The translations under genes and the position numbers were made by a program. The notes under the pieces are model-generated. The model was not told where the DNA came from, made no database searches, and saw nothing but the letters and a program-made list of their open reading frames with translations. From the NCBI GenBank assembly GCA_902475855.1, contig CABSBF010000012.1, positions 1-51,913 of the forward strand: a DNA stretch of 51,913 bases, in the 5' to 3' direction. Positions within the stretch are counted from its first letter, which is position 1. Every line of letters starts with the position of its first letter. The stretch comes from an uncultured Eubacteriales bacterium (GTDB lineage: Bacteria; Bacillota; Clostridia; Oscillospirales; Oscillospiraceae). Shown here one piece after another: positions 1 to 8,830 of this stretch.

Positions 1-1113
1 TACGGCAGGCTGGCCGGCATCGTGGGGATTGTGTGTAATCTTCTGCTCTTCGCGGGGAAGCTGGTTGCCGGCATGCTGGCCGGTGCGGTTTCCGTCACGG
101 CCGACGCGGTCAACAACCTTTCGGACGCCTCTTCCTCGCTGGTGACGCTTTTGGGCTTCAAACTCGCTGAGCGCCCTGCCGATGAAGAACATCCCTACGG
201 CCACGCTCGGATGGAATATCTCTCCGGTCTGCTGGTCGCAGTGCTGATTCTGGTCATCGGTGTGGAGCTGGCGAAGACCTCAATTCAGAAGATTCTGCAT
301 CCGGAGGCGGTGGAGTTTTCCGTTTTGACACTCTGCGTACTGGTCGCGTCTATTCTGATGAAGCTATGGATGTGCCTGTTTTGCAGAAAGCTGGGCAAAC
401 GCATCGGCTCGACGACGCTGGCCGCTACCGCAGCCGACAGCCGAAACGATGTGATCACGACCTTCGCCGTCTTGTTGGGCTGTCTTGCAGGCCATTTCTT
501 CCACTGGAAGATTGACGGCTGGGTCGGCGCGTTGGTTGCAGCCTTTATTCTGGCCTCCGGATGGTCGATCGCCAAGGAAACCATCAGCCCTCTGCTTGGC
601 AAGCAGGCGGATCCTGAGTTGGTGAACAGCATCAGCAAGCTGGTGCTGTCGCACCCAAAAATTCTCGGAATCCATGACCTTATGGTGCATGACTACGGTC
701 CCGGGCAGTGCTTTGCCTCCGTGCATGCCGAGATGGATATGCATGAGGATCCGATGGACTGCCATGACATTCTGGATGACATCGAGCGCGATGCCATGCG
801 CGACCTGCGGGTACATCTTGTCATTCACTATGACCCCATTGTGACGGACGACGCAGAGCTCAACCATATGCATGCGTTGGTCGAAAAGGAACTCCATGCG
901 CTCGACCCGCGCCTGTCGATGCATGATTTCCGAATGGTGCGCGGCCCGCAGCATACGAATCTGATTTTTGATCTTGCGGTGCCGTTTGACCTCAGCGGCA
1001 AGACGGCGGAGCTGAAGCACAAAATTGACGAGTGTGTTCAGTTTGAAAATCACAAATACTATACCGTCATCACCTTCGATCACGCGACGGGCTCCGGAGA
1101 GAGTATAGAATAA
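1..1113 (+). CDS. Cation diffusion facilitator (CDF) efflux transporter, 5' end missing
   Basis: Proton-driven efflux pump for divalent metals (Zn, Mn, Fe or Co type) in the cytoplasmic membrane. The frame is open from base 1, and the visible residues (YGRLAGIVGIV...) already sit in the first membrane helix, so the true start lies before the window. A GTG at 22 is only an internal codon. Helix 2 carries the CDF motif ADAVNNLSDA and helix 5 carries ADSRND, whose D-x3-D supplies metal ligands. The last ~170 residues form the His/Asp-rich ferredoxin-like cytoplasmic domain of the family. The metal cannot be told from sequence. It is followed by about 170 bases and then secA from its own promoter, so it is probably not in the secA operon. 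Confidence 0.9.
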   Translation, partial: YGRLAGIVGIVCNLLLFAGKLVAGMLAGAVSVTADAVNNLSDASSSLVTLLGFKLAERPADEEHPYGHARMEYLSGLLVAVLILVIGVELAKTSIQKILHPEAVEFSVLTLCVLVASILMKLWMCLFCRKLGKRIGSTTLAATAADSRNDVITTFAVLLGCLAGHFFHWKIDGWVGALVAAFILASGWSIAKETISPLLGKQADPELVNSISKLVLSHPKILGIHDLMVHDYGPGQCFASVHAEMDMHEDPMDCHDILDDIERDAMRDLRVHLVIHYDPIVTDDAELNHMHALVEKELHALDPRLSMHDFRMVRGPQHTNLIFDLAVPFDLSGKTAELKHKIDECVQFENHKYYTVITFDHATGSGESIE

Positions 1114-1231
1114 AACAGCTACTGATGCAAGCAACTGGCGGTTGCATTTGCCCTGAGCGGCGGTTGTATTCGGAAAAAATTAAAATTTCTGTTTCTATTT
1201 CGGCGCCGGGCTTTTTTTCTATGCCGAATTG

Positions 1232-1240
1232 TGTTATAAT
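1232..1240 (+). promoter_or_regulatory. Extended -10 promoter element for secA
   Basis: TGTTATAAT is a perfect extended -10 (TG at 1232-1233, TATAAT at 1235-1240). The -35 position (about 1212-1217) is only a T-run, as is common with extended -10 promoters. Transcription would start near 1247, giving a leader of about 37 nt before the secA ATG at 1284. Confidence 0.65.
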
Positions 1241-1283
1241 CGCACTATTCGAAAGAAATTCACGACGAAAGGTCAGTTGAAAT

Positions 1284-4019
1284 ATGGGAGTATTTACAAA
1301 ATTGTTTGGCACTCGCTCGGAGCGTGAGGTCAAAAAGCTGCTGCCGCAGGTACAGCGTATTGAAGCGCTCGGCCCGGAAATGGCGAAGCTTTCCGATGAA
1401 CAGCTCCGTGCCAAGACCGACGAGTTCAAAACGCGCTATCAATCTGGCGAAACGCTGGATGAGCTCCTCCCAGAGGCATTTGCGGTCTGCCGTGAGGCGG
1501 CTGACCGCGTGCTGGGAATGCGCCCTTACCATGTACAGCTTATTGGCGGCATCGTGCTGCATCAGGGACGTATCGCGGAGATGAAAACCGGTGAAGGCAA
1601 GACCCTCGTGGCCATTCTGCCTGCCTACCTCAACGCGATCAGCGGTGAGGGCGTGCATATCGTCACGGTTAATGACTATCTGGCCAAGCGCGACTCGGAA
1701 TGGATGGGTAAGGTCTACCGTTTCCTGGGACTGACGGTCGGACTGATCGTCCACGATCTCAACAATGAAGAGCGCCGCAGCGCTTATGCTGCGGACATTA
1801 CCTACTGCACCAATAACGAGCTGGGCTTTGACTATCTGCGCGACAACATGGCGCTCTACAAGGGCGACATGGTGCAGCGCGGCCATAATTTTGTCATCGT
1901 GGACGAGGTGGACTCCATCCTCATCGACGAAGCCAGGACGCCGCTGATCATCTCCGGTAAGGGCGAGGAATCCACGAAGCTCTATGAAATGGCGGATTTC
2001 TTCGTTTCCGGTCTGCGGAAAAAGGTCTTTGCCACCACGGATGAGAAGGAAATCCAGGACGATCTGGACTGTGATTACTACGTCGATGAAAAGTCCCGCA
2101 CCGCTTCATTGACAGCTTCCGGCATTGCCAAAGCAGAGAAGTATTTCGGCGTGGAGAATCTGGCGGACGTGGAGAACACCACACTTTCGCACCACATCAA
2201 TCAGGCGATGCGGGCCCGCGGCATCATGAAACGCGACATCGACTACGTCGTCAAGGACGGACAGGTCATCATTGTAGATGAATTCACCGGCCGACTGATG
2301 TACGGCCGCCGTTATAACGAGGGCCTGCATCAGGCTATCGAAGCCAAGGAAGGTGTGAATGTCGCGAGTGAGAACAAGACGCTGGCGACCATCACCTTCC
2401 AGAATCTGTTCCGTTTGTATAAGAAACTCTCCGGTATGACCGGTACGGCACTGACCGAGGAAGAGGAATTCTCCGCGATTTACAATCTGGACATTGTTGA
2501 GATCCCGACGAACAAACCGGTCATCCGTATCGACCATCATGACGTTGTCTATAAGACCGAGGCGGGCAAGTTCCGCGCAGTTATCGAGCAGATCAAGCGC
2601 TGCCACGAAAAGGGACAGCCGGTGTTGGTCGGCACGATCTCTATCGAAAAATCCGAGCTTCTATCGAAACTTCTCAAGCGCGAGGGCGTGCCGCATACCG
2701 TGCTGAACGCCAAGCACCACGAGCGCGAGGCCGAGATCGTTGCGCAGGCCGGCAAGCTGGGCGCGGTGACGATCTCCACCAACATGGCGGGCCGCGGCAC
2801 AGATATCATGTTAGGTGGCAATGCGGAATATCTGGCGCTGTCTGAGCTGCGGAAGAAGGAGCTCCCGGAGGAGCTGATCGCCGAGGCAAATTCCTACGCA
2901 GAAACCGAGAACCCCGAAATCCTCGCCGTGCGCGAGCAGTTCAAGCAGTCCCTTGCCCGTCACAAGGCAGAAATTGAGAAGGAAGCTGAGCAGGTGCGTG
3001 CGGCGGGCGGCCTGTTTATTGTCGGCACCGAGCGCCACGAATCGCGGCGTATCGACAATCAGCTCCGCGGCCGCGCCGGCCGTCAGGGCGACCCAGGCGA
3101 AACGCGTTTCTTCCTCTCCCTTGAGGACGATGTGATGCGTCTGTTCGGCTCCGAACGCGTGATGAGCATGATGAACAGCCTCGGCATCGACGAGGACACG
3201 CCCATCGACGCCAAGATGCTTTCCAGTGCGATCGAAAATGCACAGAAGACCGTGGAAAGCCGCAACTTCCAGATCCGTAAAAACGTGCTGGAATACGATA
3301 ACGTTATGAACACCCAGCGCAGCGTCATCTATGAGCAGCGTCAGAAGGTGCTCGACGGCGAAGACCTCTCCTCCACCATCAACGGCATGATAAAGTATGT
3401 CATTGACAGCGAGGTGGAAGATCTCTTCGGTGCGGCGGAGCATCTGGATACGCCGGAGCAGTTCGACCCGCTGAAAGCAAAGTTTGAGGGCATTTATTTC
3501 GCAAAGGGTGCTTTCCGGCCGGAGGTCTCCATGGGCAAGGAGAACGTCAAGCAGACGCTGGAAACGCTCTTCCATCAGACCTATGCAAGACGGGAGCAGG
3601 AATTCGGTGCAGAGCGGATGCGCGAGATTGAACGCATTATCCTGCTGCGTGTGGTCGATGAATACTGGATGGATCAGATCGACGCCATGGATGACCTCAA
3701 GCAGGGTATCCGCCTGCGCGCCTATGGCCAGACCGATCCGGTCGTTGCCTACAAGCGCGAAGGCTACGCCATGTTTGATGGCATGATCAATGCCATCCGT
3801 GAGGAAACGGTGCGCCGCCTCTTCCTTTTCCGCCTGCGCACGCAGGAGGATGTCAAGCGCAAGCAGGTTGCCACCATCGTTGCCACAGGCGGCGGCGGGG
3901 ACAAGACCGTAAAGAAGCAGCCGGTCAAGAAGATCAAGATCGGCGCAAACGACCCCTGCCCCTGCGGAAGCGGCAAGAAATACAAACACTGCTGCCGGGA
4001 TAAGGATGAAGCTAAATAA
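1284..4019 (+). CDS. secA: Preprotein translocase ATPase SecA
   Basis: Motor ATPase that pushes unfolded preproteins through SecYEG. The 911 residues match full-length SecA. Walker A is TGEGKT (residues 102-107), Walker B/DEAD-like motif is DEVD (207-210), followed by the family motif IDEARTPLIISG. The motif TNMAGRGTDI lies in the second nucleotide-binding fold. The C-terminal zinc-binding tail has C892, C894, C903 and C904 (CPCGSGKKYKHCC), the SecB/ribosome-contact element. The ATG at 1284 follows a GAAAGG ribosome site. It is the first gene of an operon whose next start overlaps its stop (TAATG). Nothing suggests an accessory SecA2. Confidence 0.98.
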   Translation: MGVFTKLFGTRSEREVKKLLPQVQRIEALGPEMAKLSDEQLRAKTDEFKTRYQSGETLDELLPEAFAVCREAADRVLGMRPYHVQLIGGIVLHQGRIAEMKTGEGKTLVAILPAYLNAISGEGVHIVTVNDYLAKRDSEWMGKVYRFLGLTVGLIVHDLNNEERRSAYAADITYCTNNELGFDYLRDNMALYKGDMVQRGHNFVIVDEVDSILIDEARTPLIISGKGEESTKLYEMADFFVSGLRKKVFATTDEKEIQDDLDCDYYVDEKSRTASLTASGIAKAEKYFGVENLADVENTTLSHHINQAMRARGIMKRDIDYVVKDGQVIIVDEFTGRLMYGRRYNEGLHQAIEAKEGVNVASENKTLATITFQNLFRLYKKLSGMTGTALTEEEEFSAIYNLDIVEIPTNKPVIRIDHHDVVYKTEAGKFRAVIEQIKRCHEKGQPVLVGTISIEKSELLSKLLKREGVPHTVLNAKHHEREAEIVAQAGKLGAVTISTNMAGRGTDIMLGGNAEYLALSELRKKELPEELIAEANSYAETENPEILAVREQFKQSLARHKAEIEKEAEQVRAAGGLFIVGTERHESRRIDNQLRGRAGRQGDPGETRFFLSLEDDVMRLFGSERVMSMMNSLGIDEDTPIDAKMLSSAIENAQKTVESRNFQIRKNVLEYDNVMNTQRSVIYEQRQKVLDGEDLSSTINGMIKYVIDSEVEDLFGAAEHLDTPEQFDPLKAKFEGIYFAKGAFRPEVSMGKENVKQTLETLFHQTYARREQEFGAERMREIERIILLRVVDEYWMDQIDAMDDLKQGIRLRAYGQTDPVVAYKREGYAMFDGMINAIREETVRRLFLFRLRTQEDVKRKQVATIVATGGGGDKTVKKQPVKKIKIGANDPCPCGSGKKYKHCCRDKDEAK

Positions 4020-4831
4020 TGAGTTTTTATGTTAACAATAGAGGATGCCTTGAGTATCTGACCTCCGACCTGCTGCGCGGGACGGCGCACTGCTTCTCCA
4101 CCCGATTCGGCGGTGTCAGTGAGGGCACGCTGGAGAGCCTGAACCTCGGCGTCCACCGCGGCGACCGCCCAAAAAACGTCTGGGAAAACTACCGGCGGCT
4201 GGGAGAAGCGGCAGGCTTCACGCCAAGGCAGACGGTTTTCACCAGGCAGGTCCATTCCGACGTGGTTTGCAGAGTCGGAAGAGAAGAATGCGGGCGCGGC
4301 CTTGTGTGGCCGGTGGAGGAGGCGCATGACGGCCTCGTGACAAACGAACCGGGCGTTGCCCTGACGGTTTTTTCCGCCGACTGCACGCCGGTGCTTCTGT
4401 ACGATCCGGAAGTGCGGGCAATCGGTGCGGTACACGCCGGGTGGAGGGGAACTGCTGCCGGGATTGCCGCCCGCGCGGTGCAGGCCATGCAGCGGGAGTT
4501 CGGCTGCAAGCCGGAGAATATCCGCGCGGCCATCGGTCCCTGCATCGGCGCATGCTGCTTTGAAACCGACGCTGATGTGCCGGAGGCGATGCTTGCGGCA
4601 CTGGGTGAGGAGGCGCGGCGCGCCATCCGTCCGGCAGGCAATAAGTTTTATGTAAACTTGAAGGACCTGAATGCGCTCTGGCTGGAGCGTACGGGTGTAT
4701 GGCAGATAGATGTTTCCTGCGACTGTACGGCCTGTCAGCCGCAGCGCTTCTGGTCGCACCGCAGGGTAGGCAATGCCCGCGGTTCTCTGGCTTCCGTGAT
4801 TATGCTGCCGGAGGGGAGGACAGAGGAATGA
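4019..4831 (+). CDS. pgeF: Peptidoglycan editing factor PgeF / YfiH family (multicopper-oxidase-fold) protein
   Basis: 270 residues of the YfiH/PgeF (laccase domain, formerly polyphenol oxidase) family. In E. coli PgeF removes wrongly incorporated L-Ser from UDP-MurNAc-peptides; other members are reported to act on purine nucleosides. Family signatures seen: STRFGG..S.G..ESLNL near the N-terminus, HSD, TADCTP-like FSADCTPVLL, the metal-site stretch AVHAGWRGT, and IGPCIGACCFE. The His and Cys ligands are all present. Its ATG overlaps the secA stop by one base, and its own stop overlaps the next ATG (ATGA), so it is translationally coupled on both sides. Confidence 0.92.
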   Translation: MSFYVNNRGCLEYLTSDLLRGTAHCFSTRFGGVSEGTLESLNLGVHRGDRPKNVWENYRRLGEAAGFTPRQTVFTRQVHSDVVCRVGREECGRGLVWPVEEAHDGLVTNEPGVALTVFSADCTPVLLYDPEVRAIGAVHAGWRGTAAGIAARAVQAMQREFGCKPENIRAAIGPCIGACCFETDADVPEAMLAALGEEARRAIRPAGNKFYVNLKDLNALWLERTGVWQIDVSCDCTACQPQRFWSHRRVGNARGSLASVIMLPEGRTEE

Positions 4832-6429
4832 AACGTATGACCGCACTTTGTCTTGCTGTTCTGATGCTTCTGTGCGGCTGCACGGCGCAGCAGGAGGAGC
4901 CTTCCCAACCAGCGCAGACCGACTCGGCAAGCGAGCAGCCATCGGAGATTCCGGCAGCGAACAGTGACGGGTTTGGCCTGTCCTATTTGCCGGAGTATGG
5001 CCTCAACCCCTATACCTGCACCGCGACGGTCAACCGGGCGATTTTTTCACTGGTGTATGAGAGCTTGTTTGTGGTGTCCAATCAGTTCCGTGCGGAGCCG
5101 CTGCTCTGCGAGAGCTTTACCGCCTCCGAGGATGGACGACTTTATGTTTACCGCTTGATTCCCGGCGTGACCTTTTCCGACGGCTCTGCGCTGACGGCGC
5201 AGGATGTTGCCGCGTCCTTGAACGCGGCGCGCGACAGCAGACTGTATGCAGGACGCCTGGAGCATGTTACGAATATTTCTGTATTGGAAGACAGCGCATT
5301 TTCGGTGGCGCTGGACACGCCGTACGAGAACTTCTCCCTGATGCTGGATGTCCCCATTGTCAAGGCGGAGACGGTCGGCGCCGATGCTCCCGTCGGAACC
5401 GGCCCCTACGCCGTCGATGGAAGCCGCCTGCGCCGCAACATGACGTGGTGGCAGGCCTGTGAACCCGCGGTCAAAGCGGCGGAAATCCCCCTGACGGCAG
5501 CGACGACCCCCAATATCCTGCGTGATAATTTCGAGTTCGGCAGCACTGATCTTATCTACTGCGATCCGAATTCCCCGGCGGCGGTGGGCTACCGCTGTGA
5601 CTTTGAGGTGTGGGAGGTTCCGACGACCATTCTGCACTACCTCGGCTTCAATATACGCGGCGGCCTGTTCGCAAGCGACACCCTGCGGACGGCGGTGACC
5701 TACATGATCGACCGCGACACCCTGTCGAACACCTGCTACGGCGGCTTTGCCCTTCCGGCGATGCTGCCCTGCTCACCGGATTCGGATCTTTCCGACGCGC
5801 AGCTTGCGGCACAGTATACCTATGATCTGACACGATTTCAGGCGGCGGTGAACAACAGCTCCGTGCAGTCCTCCGAAGAGACGCCGGGGGTGTTTCTGGT
5901 CTGCTCTGATGATGCAACGCGAGTTGCAGTGGCGGAAAAGCTGAATGAAACCTTCCGCGCCTGCGGGCTTTATCTGACGATACGGGCGCTTCCCTTGAAG
6001 CAATATAAATCCGCACTTTCCAATGGTAATTTTGATCTCTTTCTTGGGGAAGTACGCCTGACAGCCAACTTTGATCTGTCGGAGTTTTTCGCTTCAGAGG
6101 GAAATCTGAACTATGGCGGGATTGCCAGCACGGAGCTGGCGCGGCTTTGCGGAGCTGCACTGGAGAATTCCGGCTATTATGCGGACTTATGTGCCGAGAT
6201 TTTAAAAACGGCGCCGATCTGTCCGGTCGTGTTCAAAAGCTATGCGATCTATGTGACCCGCGGAAAGCTTGCTTCAATCACGCCGGCGGTGGATTACCTC
6301 TTCCACAATGCGGTCACGGCAAGGACACTGGCCGACGCCGACCGCAGTTATGACCGCCCTGAGCCGGGCGGGAACAGCGGAGAGTCATCGGAGCCGACGG
6401 ATGGCTCTGCGGAACCGTCCGAACCATAA
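4828..6429 (+). CDS. Family 5 extracellular solute-binding lipoprotein (peptide/nickel type)
   Basis: 533 residues. The ATG at 4828 overlaps the pgeF stop (ATGA) behind GGGGAGGA, so the in-frame start 129 bases upstream is not used. A hydrophobic signal ends in the lipobox LCGC with lipid-modified Cys18. A Ser/Glu/Gln-rich tether follows, then an SBP_bac_5 fold: GFGLSYLPEYGLNPYT, FSDGSALTAQDVAASLNAAR, GTGPY, and the downstream FNIRGG..ASDTLRTAVTYMIDR. No permease or ATPase genes adjoin it, so it is an orphan binding protein or works with distant OppBCDF-like partners. The last ~25 residues are a low-complexity Pro/Glu/Ser/Gly tail, unusual for this family and possibly a surface spacer. Confidence 0.85.
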   Translation: MKRMTALCLAVLMLLCGCTAQQEEPSQPAQTDSASEQPSEIPAANSDGFGLSYLPEYGLNPYTCTATVNRAIFSLVYESLFVVSNQFRAEPLLCESFTASEDGRLYVYRLIPGVTFSDGSALTAQDVAASLNAARDSRLYAGRLEHVTNISVLEDSAFSVALDTPYENFSLMLDVPIVKAETVGADAPVGTGPYAVDGSRLRRNMTWWQACEPAVKAAEIPLTAATTPNILRDNFEFGSTDLIYCDPNSPAAVGYRCDFEVWEVPTTILHYLGFNIRGGLFASDTLRTAVTYMIDRDTLSNTCYGGFALPAMLPCSPDSDLSDAQLAAQYTYDLTRFQAAVNNSSVQSSEETPGVFLVCSDDATRVAVAEKLNETFRACGLYLTIRALPLKQYKSALSNGNFDLFLGEVRLTANFDLSEFFASEGNLNYGGIASTELARLCGAALENSGYYADLCAEILKTAPICPVVFKSYAIYVTRGKLASITPAVDYLFHNAVTARTLADADRSYDRPEPGGNSGESSEPTDGSAEPSEP

Positions 6430-6457
6430 AGATGCTACTTTGAGAGGAGTCCTTGTT

Positions 6458-8782
6458 TTGAAAGCATTTGCGGCTTTTGAAAATATTATTTATCAGAAAA
6501 AACTGGAGCGGAAGGTTTTTGCCTTCTGCCGGCGGCGTCAGCCGAAACTCCTGCGTTACCTGCCGCGGTATCTGGCGGCGAATGTGTGCCGGTTTTTTCG
6601 CGGGATCAGCAGGGAGGAATACCTGAGCCGCCGCTGGAGTTTTCTGAAAGAAGTGCAGGAACCTGCGGCAAAACTGGAGCGATTTTTCCACAGGATCCGC
6701 AGGAAGCTCTGGCTTCCGCCCGAGGGAACGCAGATCGTTTCCGATCAGCCGGAGGCGGTCCTTGCTGTGTTCTGTGAAAAACACGGATATGGCCTGCGCG
6801 CCAACGACTATGATGCCGAGACATGCCGCTTCACAGACTTCCGCACGGAACAGGAAATCGCTTCGCAGGATGCGCCCTATGCAGCCTATGGCACGCTGCA
6901 CGGGCCGGTGATGCGCGGAGCGGCGGAAAAGACCTATGTCTATAAAAAGTGGATGACGTCAAGCCGAAGTGCATATAAGAAGGAGCTTATCCTGCATGCC
7001 GGGCTGACATATCTGGCCATGCTGCTTTACGCCGTAGTTCTGGGCTATATCTCCCTTTTTTATGCCTCTCTTGGCGCGAAGGACAGAATGGTACAGTTCT
7101 GGGCATATATGGCCTCGCCGGTGATCCAGCTTTTGAATATTGCGCCGGTCGTCATGTTCATGGCCATTTTCTACTGCCTTTTCAACAGTGCGGCGGTTTC
7201 GGCGCTGCTTACCACGGTGCTTACGATCCTGCCGACATGGATCAGTTGCTTTAAGATGAAGTTCCGCGGAGATCCCTTCCTGTTTGACGATATCCTGTTT
7301 GCCAAAGAAGCGGCGGCGATGACGGACAGCTACACGGTCGAACTGAGCAAGGGAATGATCATCGTGATTTGCATGGCGCTGCTTGCGATAGCGCTGTTTG
7401 CAATCCGGCTGAAATACCGCCCTGCGAAGAATCTTGTGCGCTGTACTGCGGCGGTGGTGCTGCTTGTGACAGCGTTTGTCGGCTTCAAGACTGTTTATCT
7501 GTCGGATACTCTTTATGAGGAAACTTATCATCGGCTGCCGTTTCAGGACATATATAATGAAAATGACTGCTTCCAGAACCACGGCTTTGTGTATCCCTTC
7601 CTGCACAGCATATCGGATGTCATAGATGCCGATGCGACCAAGAAGAATATTTCGCTGGGAAAACGGGCGCTCTCTCAATATGAGTATGCAGACATTCCGG
7701 AGGATAAAAAAGTCAATGTAATTGCCTGTATGCTGGAAACCTATGCGGATTTCACACGCTTTGGTGAGCTTTCCTTTACGGAAGACCCCTATGAGTTTCT
7801 CCATGAGCTTCAAAAGGAGTCCTACAGCGGCTCAACGCTGACCTATGCCTTTGGCGGCGGGACGATCGTCCCGGAGCGGCAGTTCCTGACCGGCCTGTCG
7901 GAGCAGCCGAGCTTCCGGGTAAAGACCAATTCCTATGCATGGTATTTCCGTCAACAGGGATACACCGTAGAGGGCAGCCATCCGTATTATCACTGGTTTT
8001 ATTCCCGCGACTCGGTCAATCGCCGCCTTGGATTCGAGAATTACTATTTCGATGAGGATACTTACGAGGCGCTGAACGGCGGCTACAAGATGAGCAACGA
8101 CGACGTGCTGTTTCCCAATGTGGTCAAGCTCTTTGAGGAAGCTACGGCGCGAGGGGAGAACTATTTTTCCTTTAATGTTACCTTCCAGGGACACGGGCCA
8201 TATTCCACAGAAGCCAAGTACGAAACGCCGTATGTAGAGAATTTGGGCTATTCAGATGCTGCGTTTCATGAGCTGAACAACTACCTTGCAATTATGGATG
8301 ACGTGGACGACGCACTGAGAGATATGGTGCAGTCGCTGCGCGAGAGCGAGGAACCGGTCGTTCTGATTCTCTTTGGCGACCATATGCCTTCGCTCGGTGA
8401 CAAGAACTCTGCCTATGATGAATTCGGGATTTCTCTGGATCTTTCCACTGACGAGGGCTTCTATAATGCCTTTTCAACGCCCTATGTGATCTGGGCGAAC
8501 GATGCGGCAAAGCGTGTCCTCGGCAATGACTTCGTCGGAGAGGGGCCAAACATCGGTACGAATTTCCTGATGAATGAGTTCTTCCGCCTCGCGGGATACA
8601 CCGGAAATGAGTATATGCAGTATACCACCGATTTGATGCAGACCTTTGAGTGCTTCCATAGAATAGACGTTTTTCTGACGCCGGAGGGCCTGCGCCGTGA
8701 GCTGACGCCGGAGCAGGAGGACATATACGAGGAATTTAAAAATGTCCAGTATTACTGGCGGAGCAATTATCAGGGGAAATAG
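6458..8782 (+). CDS. LTA-synthase-family phosphoglycerol transferase with an extra N-terminal domain
   Basis: 774 residues from a TTG start at 6458, chosen because GAGAGGAG at 6442-6449 lies eight bases before it; upstream in-frame ATGs fall inside the preceding gene. About 180 cytosolic residues come first, then roughly five membrane helices (about 183-205, 221-245, 247-265, 298-315, 326-343), then an extracellular sulfatase/alkaline-phosphatase-fold domain. The metal and catalytic residues of LtaS are recognisable: E427 (MLET), nucleophile T469 (GGGT.VPERQFLTG), D641-H642 (FGDH). It should polymerise or transfer glycerol-phosphate from phosphatidylglycerol at the outer membrane face. The N-terminal part resembles a degenerate HAD phosphatase domain lacking the DxD nucleophile (tentative). 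Confidence 0.88.
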   Translation: MKAFAAFENIIYQKKLERKVFAFCRRRQPKLLRYLPRYLAANVCRFFRGISREEYLSRRWSFLKEVQEPAAKLERFFHRIRRKLWLPPEGTQIVSDQPEAVLAVFCEKHGYGLRANDYDAETCRFTDFRTEQEIASQDAPYAAYGTLHGPVMRGAAEKTYVYKKWMTSSRSAYKKELILHAGLTYLAMLLYAVVLGYISLFYASLGAKDRMVQFWAYMASPVIQLLNIAPVVMFMAIFYCLFNSAAVSALLTTVLTILPTWISCFKMKFRGDPFLFDDILFAKEAAAMTDSYTVELSKGMIIVICMALLAIALFAIRLKYRPAKNLVRCTAAVVLLVTAFVGFKTVYLSDTLYEETYHRLPFQDIYNENDCFQNHGFVYPFLHSISDVIDADATKKNISLGKRALSQYEYADIPEDKKVNVIACMLETYADFTRFGELSFTEDPYEFLHELQKESYSGSTLTYAFGGGTIVPERQFLTGLSEQPSFRVKTNSYAWYFRQQGYTVEGSHPYYHWFYSRDSVNRRLGFENYYFDEDTYEALNGGYKMSNDDVLFPNVVKLFEEATARGENYFSFNVTFQGHGPYSTEAKYETPYVENLGYSDAAFHELNNYLAIMDDVDDALRDMVQSLRESEEPVVLILFGDHMPSLGDKNSAYDEFGISLDLSTDEGFYNAFSTPYVIWANDAAKRVLGNDFVGEGPNIGTNFLMNEFFRLAGYTGNEYMQYTTDLMQTFECFHRIDVFLTPEGLRRELTPEQEDIYEEFKNVQYYWRSNYQGK

Positions 8783-8788
8783 ACAAAA

Positions 8789-8830
8789 CACACCCGCGAG
8801 CCGGCCGGCTCGCGGGTGTGCGCTTTATTT
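8789..8830. terminator. Bidirectional intrinsic terminator between convergent genes
   Basis: Perfect inverted repeat of 16+16 bases (8789-8804 and 8805-8820) with no spacer. It is followed by CTTTATTTT on the plus side and, read on the minus strand, by TGTTTTGTC. It sits seven bases after the LTA-synthase stop and four bases after the stop of the minus-strand GTPase gene, serving both. Confidence 0.85.

Noticed and set aside
2811..3989. Long minus-strand open frame (392 codons) inside secA
   Set aside because: Mirror of a GC-rich, codon-biased gene; the plus strand encodes unmistakable SecA and the minus product has no recognisable motif or ribosome site.
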